From Kalmusia sp. IMI 367209 (Eukaryota > Ascomycota > Dothideomycetes > Pleosporales > Didymosphaeriaceae): 64,000 bases of DNA. The stretch spans positions 1,364,001 to 1,428,000 of the forward strand of contig JAPEUQ010000006.1 in the NCBI GenBank assembly GCA_027946365.1, given 5' to 3'. Below are positions 61,028 to 64,000 of the stretch, piece after piece. Each line of letters starts with the position of its first letter. Positions within the stretch are counted from its first letter, which is position 1. The notes below the pieces were generated by a model, which had not been told where the DNA came from, made no database searches, and saw only the letters and a list, made by a program, of their open reading frames with translations. The position numbers and the translations under genes were made by a program.

Positions 61028-62421
61028 ATGTCTACGCCCATTGTCCCGTTCTCGGAACCGCCCTACCTTGCCGGACTCCCGTCGCCATACTACAAACCCA
61101 CACATCTAAGATGGCAGAAAGCGGTTCGCGAGTTCATAACCAAGAATCTCACAGAAAAAGCGCTCGAGTGGGATACTGAGGAGACGCTGCCAGAGCATGT
61201 GTTTGAGACGTTTGCGAAGGCGGGTATGCTGCTGCCGTCACTACCAGCTCCCCTACCTGTGGAATGGTTGAAGAAGCTTGGGATACATGACATACTCGGT
61301 GTGGTCAATGTGGAGGAATTCGATTACATCCATACCATGATCTACTGCGATGAAATGCAACGCTGCGGCCTTGCTGGGCCGTCGGGATCCCTTACAACAG
61401 GCATATCCTTCGGAGTTCCACCGCTACTCAAGTACGGAAACAAGCAGCTGCAAGAGCGCTTCCTCCCCGAGCTTCTTACCGGTAAGAAGCGAACGTGCAT
61501 TGCGATCACGGAGCCCGCCGCAGGATCCGACGTCGCAAACATCACTACGACGGCTACGAAGACTCCAGATGGGAAGTACTATATCGTAAATGGTACAAAG
61601 AAGTGGATCACAAACGGTATATGGGCGGAATACTCTTCGATGGCTGTACGAACTGGCGGACCCGGCCCGTCAGGTCTTTCTATGCTTGTAGTACCACTAA
61701 AAGGGTACCCTGGTGTCAGCATGCGTCGCTTGAAAGTGGGTGGGCTGAGCTCATCTGGTACAACGTTTATCGAGCTGGATGATGTGAAGGTACCAGTCGA
61801 AAACCTGATCGGCAGAGAAGGTATGGGCATGAAATATATTATGACGAACTTCAATCACGAACGTCTCACAATCGCGATCGGTGCGACACGTCAAGCGCGC
61901 GTTGCTCTTTCGTCAGCCATAGAGTATGTTCTCAAACGTGAGGCCTTTGGAAAGGCGCTCGTCGAACAGCCCGTTGTACGACAACGCCTTGCGCGTTGCG
62001 GGGCTATGCTCGAAAGTCAATGGGCGTGGGTCGAGCAATTTGTTTATCAGATGACTCAATTACCAAAAGAGGTGGCAGATGTCGAGCTTGGTGGTTTGAC
62101 TGCGATGGCGAAGGCACAGGCGGGTATCGTGTTGAATGAGTGTGCACAATGTGCCATGCTATTGTTTGGAGGCAACGGCTACACGAAGACTGGCCAAGGA
62201 GAAGTGGTTGAAAGTACGTACACCATGTTCCACCAGGCTGTTCGTTACGTATGGAGGTTTGCTAACTACAAAATCCAGGGATATACAGAGAAGTGCCCGG
62301 CATCAGGATACCCGGTGGATCTGAAGACGTGATGATGGACCTCGGAGTACGGCAGCTTGTCAAGAATTTTAAGAGCAAAACCAAGGCACTGGAAAGACCG
62401 AAAGGCTCCTCAAAGCTATGA
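61028..62421 (+). CDS. Acyl-CoA dehydrogenase family protein
   Basis: Two exons (61028-62213, 62279-62421) with a 65-bp intron containing a GCTAACTAC branch site give 442 residues. The N-terminal helical domain leads to CIAITEPAAGSDVANI (the conserved FAD-contact segment), WITNG, and the C-terminal domain with GNGYTKTGQGEVVE, IYREVPG and IPGGSEDVMMDL, where Glu is expected to be the catalytic base. The end sequence KNFKSKTKALERPKGSSKL is only reached after splicing; the unspliced frame runs to a false stop at 62332. Such enzymes oxidise acyl-CoA thioesters with FAD. No peroxisomal SKL-type ending is seen exactly, although the final residues SSKL come close to PTS1. Confidence 0.92.
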
Positions 62422-62982
62422 TCTATGCAAGCACCTGACCATTGTAAAATATAAGCTTGTTCGCCTCATTCGTACGACCAGTGTACAAAAAGCTACCAAG
62501 TTTGTCGAGTCAACACTGTGCATCGTGAAACGCATCAGGCCACGCAGCGATCGAATTGCTCGGGGCAGGCATCATCCTTAGGCATTCCGTAGGTATAGAA
62601 GAATATGCGAAGAACAACACATTTCATTTCCTTCTCCCACTTACAGCTCATCTCGGTCCTCGGCCAGAGATCTCGTCCTCATCGATTCATTCTCTGAGTT
62701 GGGCATGTTCAGAGACGAAACAGGATTTTCTGTTCCACAAAGCCTAATCGGCGGTCGTACACAATATGTGACTGATTCACTTAGCATACCAAGTAACGAT
62801 CCAACGGAAGACATTTGGCTATACGCCACTCACTAAGCTCCACCGAGACTGTGCTGAGAAATGCCCGAATCCTCTGCACATAAAGTTATAAATGAACCTC
62901 CCACTTCCGTCTCTCCTCAGTTCTTCCTCGTGCTTCTCGAGCTACACACTCACGTATACTGCAACGAAAGAACAATATCAAG
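62422..62982. other. 560-bp intergenic region
   Basis: Contains the terminator of the acyl-CoA dehydrogenase gene and the promoter of the small secreted protein gene, with no other gene seen. A CACATAAAGTTATAAATG stretch around 62877 could serve as TATA element. Confidence 0.45.
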
Positions 62983-63418
62983 ATGAGACCATTCACTCTC
63001 CTCGTACTCTTTCTCTCTACTGTCACTGCTCTTCCAACATGCCAGTGCGAACCGCCTGTCTGCGTCTTGTCACTGGGAGGCGTACGTGTGCCCTTCATTG
63101 GCCTTTTAGAAGGATGTTTCCCGGACTGATAGACCCTAGGAGTGCTGGTGCAAGAATGCAGCTGCGCAGAAGTGCTACGAATCGTTTCTTACCAAGGGTG
63201 TGCAGTGTGCGCCACCTGTGCTGGAGGTAAGTATTGCAGCCTCTGAACTGCAAGACGGGTGTAGCATAGCTTCCTGCTAGTATGCTAATTGGTGGCGACT
63301 GAATTGTTGGACAACGTGAATGAGCTCTAGTCTAATTGAGGGGGTCTACATTAAAGGAGGGATGAAGAATACAGCCTAATTGAATACTAACTTCGTGCAG
63401 AATTGTGAGAACGCCTGA
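62983..63418 (+). CDS. Small secreted protein with eight cysteines
   Basis: Three exons (62983-63081, 63140-63226, 63401-63418) with introns of 58 and 174 bp encode 67 residues. Residues 1-16 are a signal peptide (LLVLFLSTVTA); the mature part has Cys20, 22, 27, 35, 37, 45, 56 and 64, an even number compatible with four disulfides. The last exon adds only NCENA and the stop; its acceptor follows an ATACTAAC branch site. The first intron acceptor (CCCTAG) was chosen because it joins the frames and keeps the Cys spacing; ATAG 63132 is an alternative that would not keep the frame. Size, export and cysteine content fit a fungal effector-like or antimicrobial-like protein, but no family is recognised. 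Confidence 0.7.
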
Positions 63419-64000
63419 GGGATCGAAATGCAATTTTCTTGCAGAAGGGATTAAAGGTAGTCGCAAAGCGACAGGGAAAAACTGCAGCAGATATGTACCT
63501 GACCTGAAAGTAGTTGTTTCATAAACACTGCGAATGTAACCTTATTCCCCTGCAACTCTTATGAGGAACTTTTCAAACCTGGTGACACATTGTAGACCGA
63601 GTGCTCGCAGGATGCCAATCGCGCATGATGCATGATTCAATGTTGCACGATTCAGCGTCTCCGAACTAGTCAATCGTGAATACAAATCCAACAACGAATG
63701 TTTAAGTTCGGATTTTCAAGTTCGATAAGGGATAATGTATAGTGCAATACGAGAAACTACCAGTTTTACCGTACGACCGCCAAGCCAATTAACAAATTAG
63801 ACACCTAGTCTAGAATCCCCAGTTAATTTCTATACCTCGTGCCTTGCAGGCGAATGATTGCAATTGCTCTGTTGCTGGAAATAGTTCGTGCTCATATGCG
63901 TATTGAGTCGAGTTAATCAACGGCTGTACGCCGCGCTCTCACACAGCTTGTCCTGCCGCTCGCGCATGTACGACATAAATACGACAAGTATAGTCTCCGA
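63419..64000. other. Right end, no supported gene
   Basis: AT-rich sequence with no open frame of note; it should hold the 3' flank of the small secreted protein gene. Confidence 0.5.

Noticed and set aside
61028..62332. Unspliced 434-codon reading of the acyl-CoA dehydrogenase gene
   Set aside because: The C-terminal part (TYTMFHQAVRYVWRF...) is intron sequence; splicing at 62214-62278 restores IYREVPG and GGSEDV motifs of the family.

Overview
The window looks like nuclear DNA of a filamentous ascomycete (Pezizomycotina, possibly Dothideomycetes). The reasons are short GT-AG introns, mostly 45-76 bp with CTAAC/CTGAC-like branch sites, together with a HET-domain gene, an AA9 lytic polysaccharide monooxygenase, a UstYa/DUF3328 protein, Zn2Cys6 and C2H2 regulators, and fungal housekeeping genes such as DASH Dad3 and the flippase kinase Nrc2/Fpk1. 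The species cannot be named from the sequence alone. Exon boundaries below were placed by eye from splice signals, reading phase and conserved protein motifs; every spliced model given as intact sums to a multiple of three.

Layout: 1-8.4 kb is gene-poor and rich in microsatellites, and holds one C2H2 zinc-finger regulator gene broken by several frameshifts. 8.4-12.3 kb holds a divergent housekeeping pair, GPN-loop GTPase Npa3 and splicing factor Cwf19. 12.5-18 kb is accessory: a HET protein, a UstYa-like (DUF3328) membrane protein and a secreted AA9 LPMO. 18.3-24.1 kb holds a divergent catabolic pair, a dimethylglycine oxidase-like FAD/GcvT protein and a Rieske N-demethylase, with three GATAAG motifs just upstream of the latter. 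Together they could demethylate glycine betaine or a related betaine step by step.

25.7-32.4 kb carries CK2 regulatory subunit beta (one apparent frameshift), a five-exon Zn2Cys6 regulator and a Baeyer-Villiger type flavin monooxygenase. 33.3-62.4 kb is mostly conserved housekeeping: TFIIH p34, a taspase-like Ntn hydrolase, Arp3, Trm2, mitochondrial uS5m, Dad3, Nrc2/Fpk1 kinase, a disordered protein with an N-terminal eIF4E-binding-type motif, Mre11 (with a GC-AG intron), mitochondrial uS19m (with a 16-nt micro-exon), TAF10, an F-box-like gene with an early stop, and an acyl-CoA dehydrogenase. Near the right end is a small three-exon gene for a secreted protein with eight cysteines.

Several genes stand head to head with short shared promoters (Npa3/Cwf19, Trm2/uS5m, Mre11/uS19m, taspase/Arp3). 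I found no rRNA, no tRNA I could support, no transposon and no CRISPR array. The most striking observations are the betaine-type demethylation pair with its GATA-motif cluster, the cysteine-rich secreted protein, the YxxxxL-phi protein, the UstYa-like gene without an obvious partner, and the three interrupted genes.
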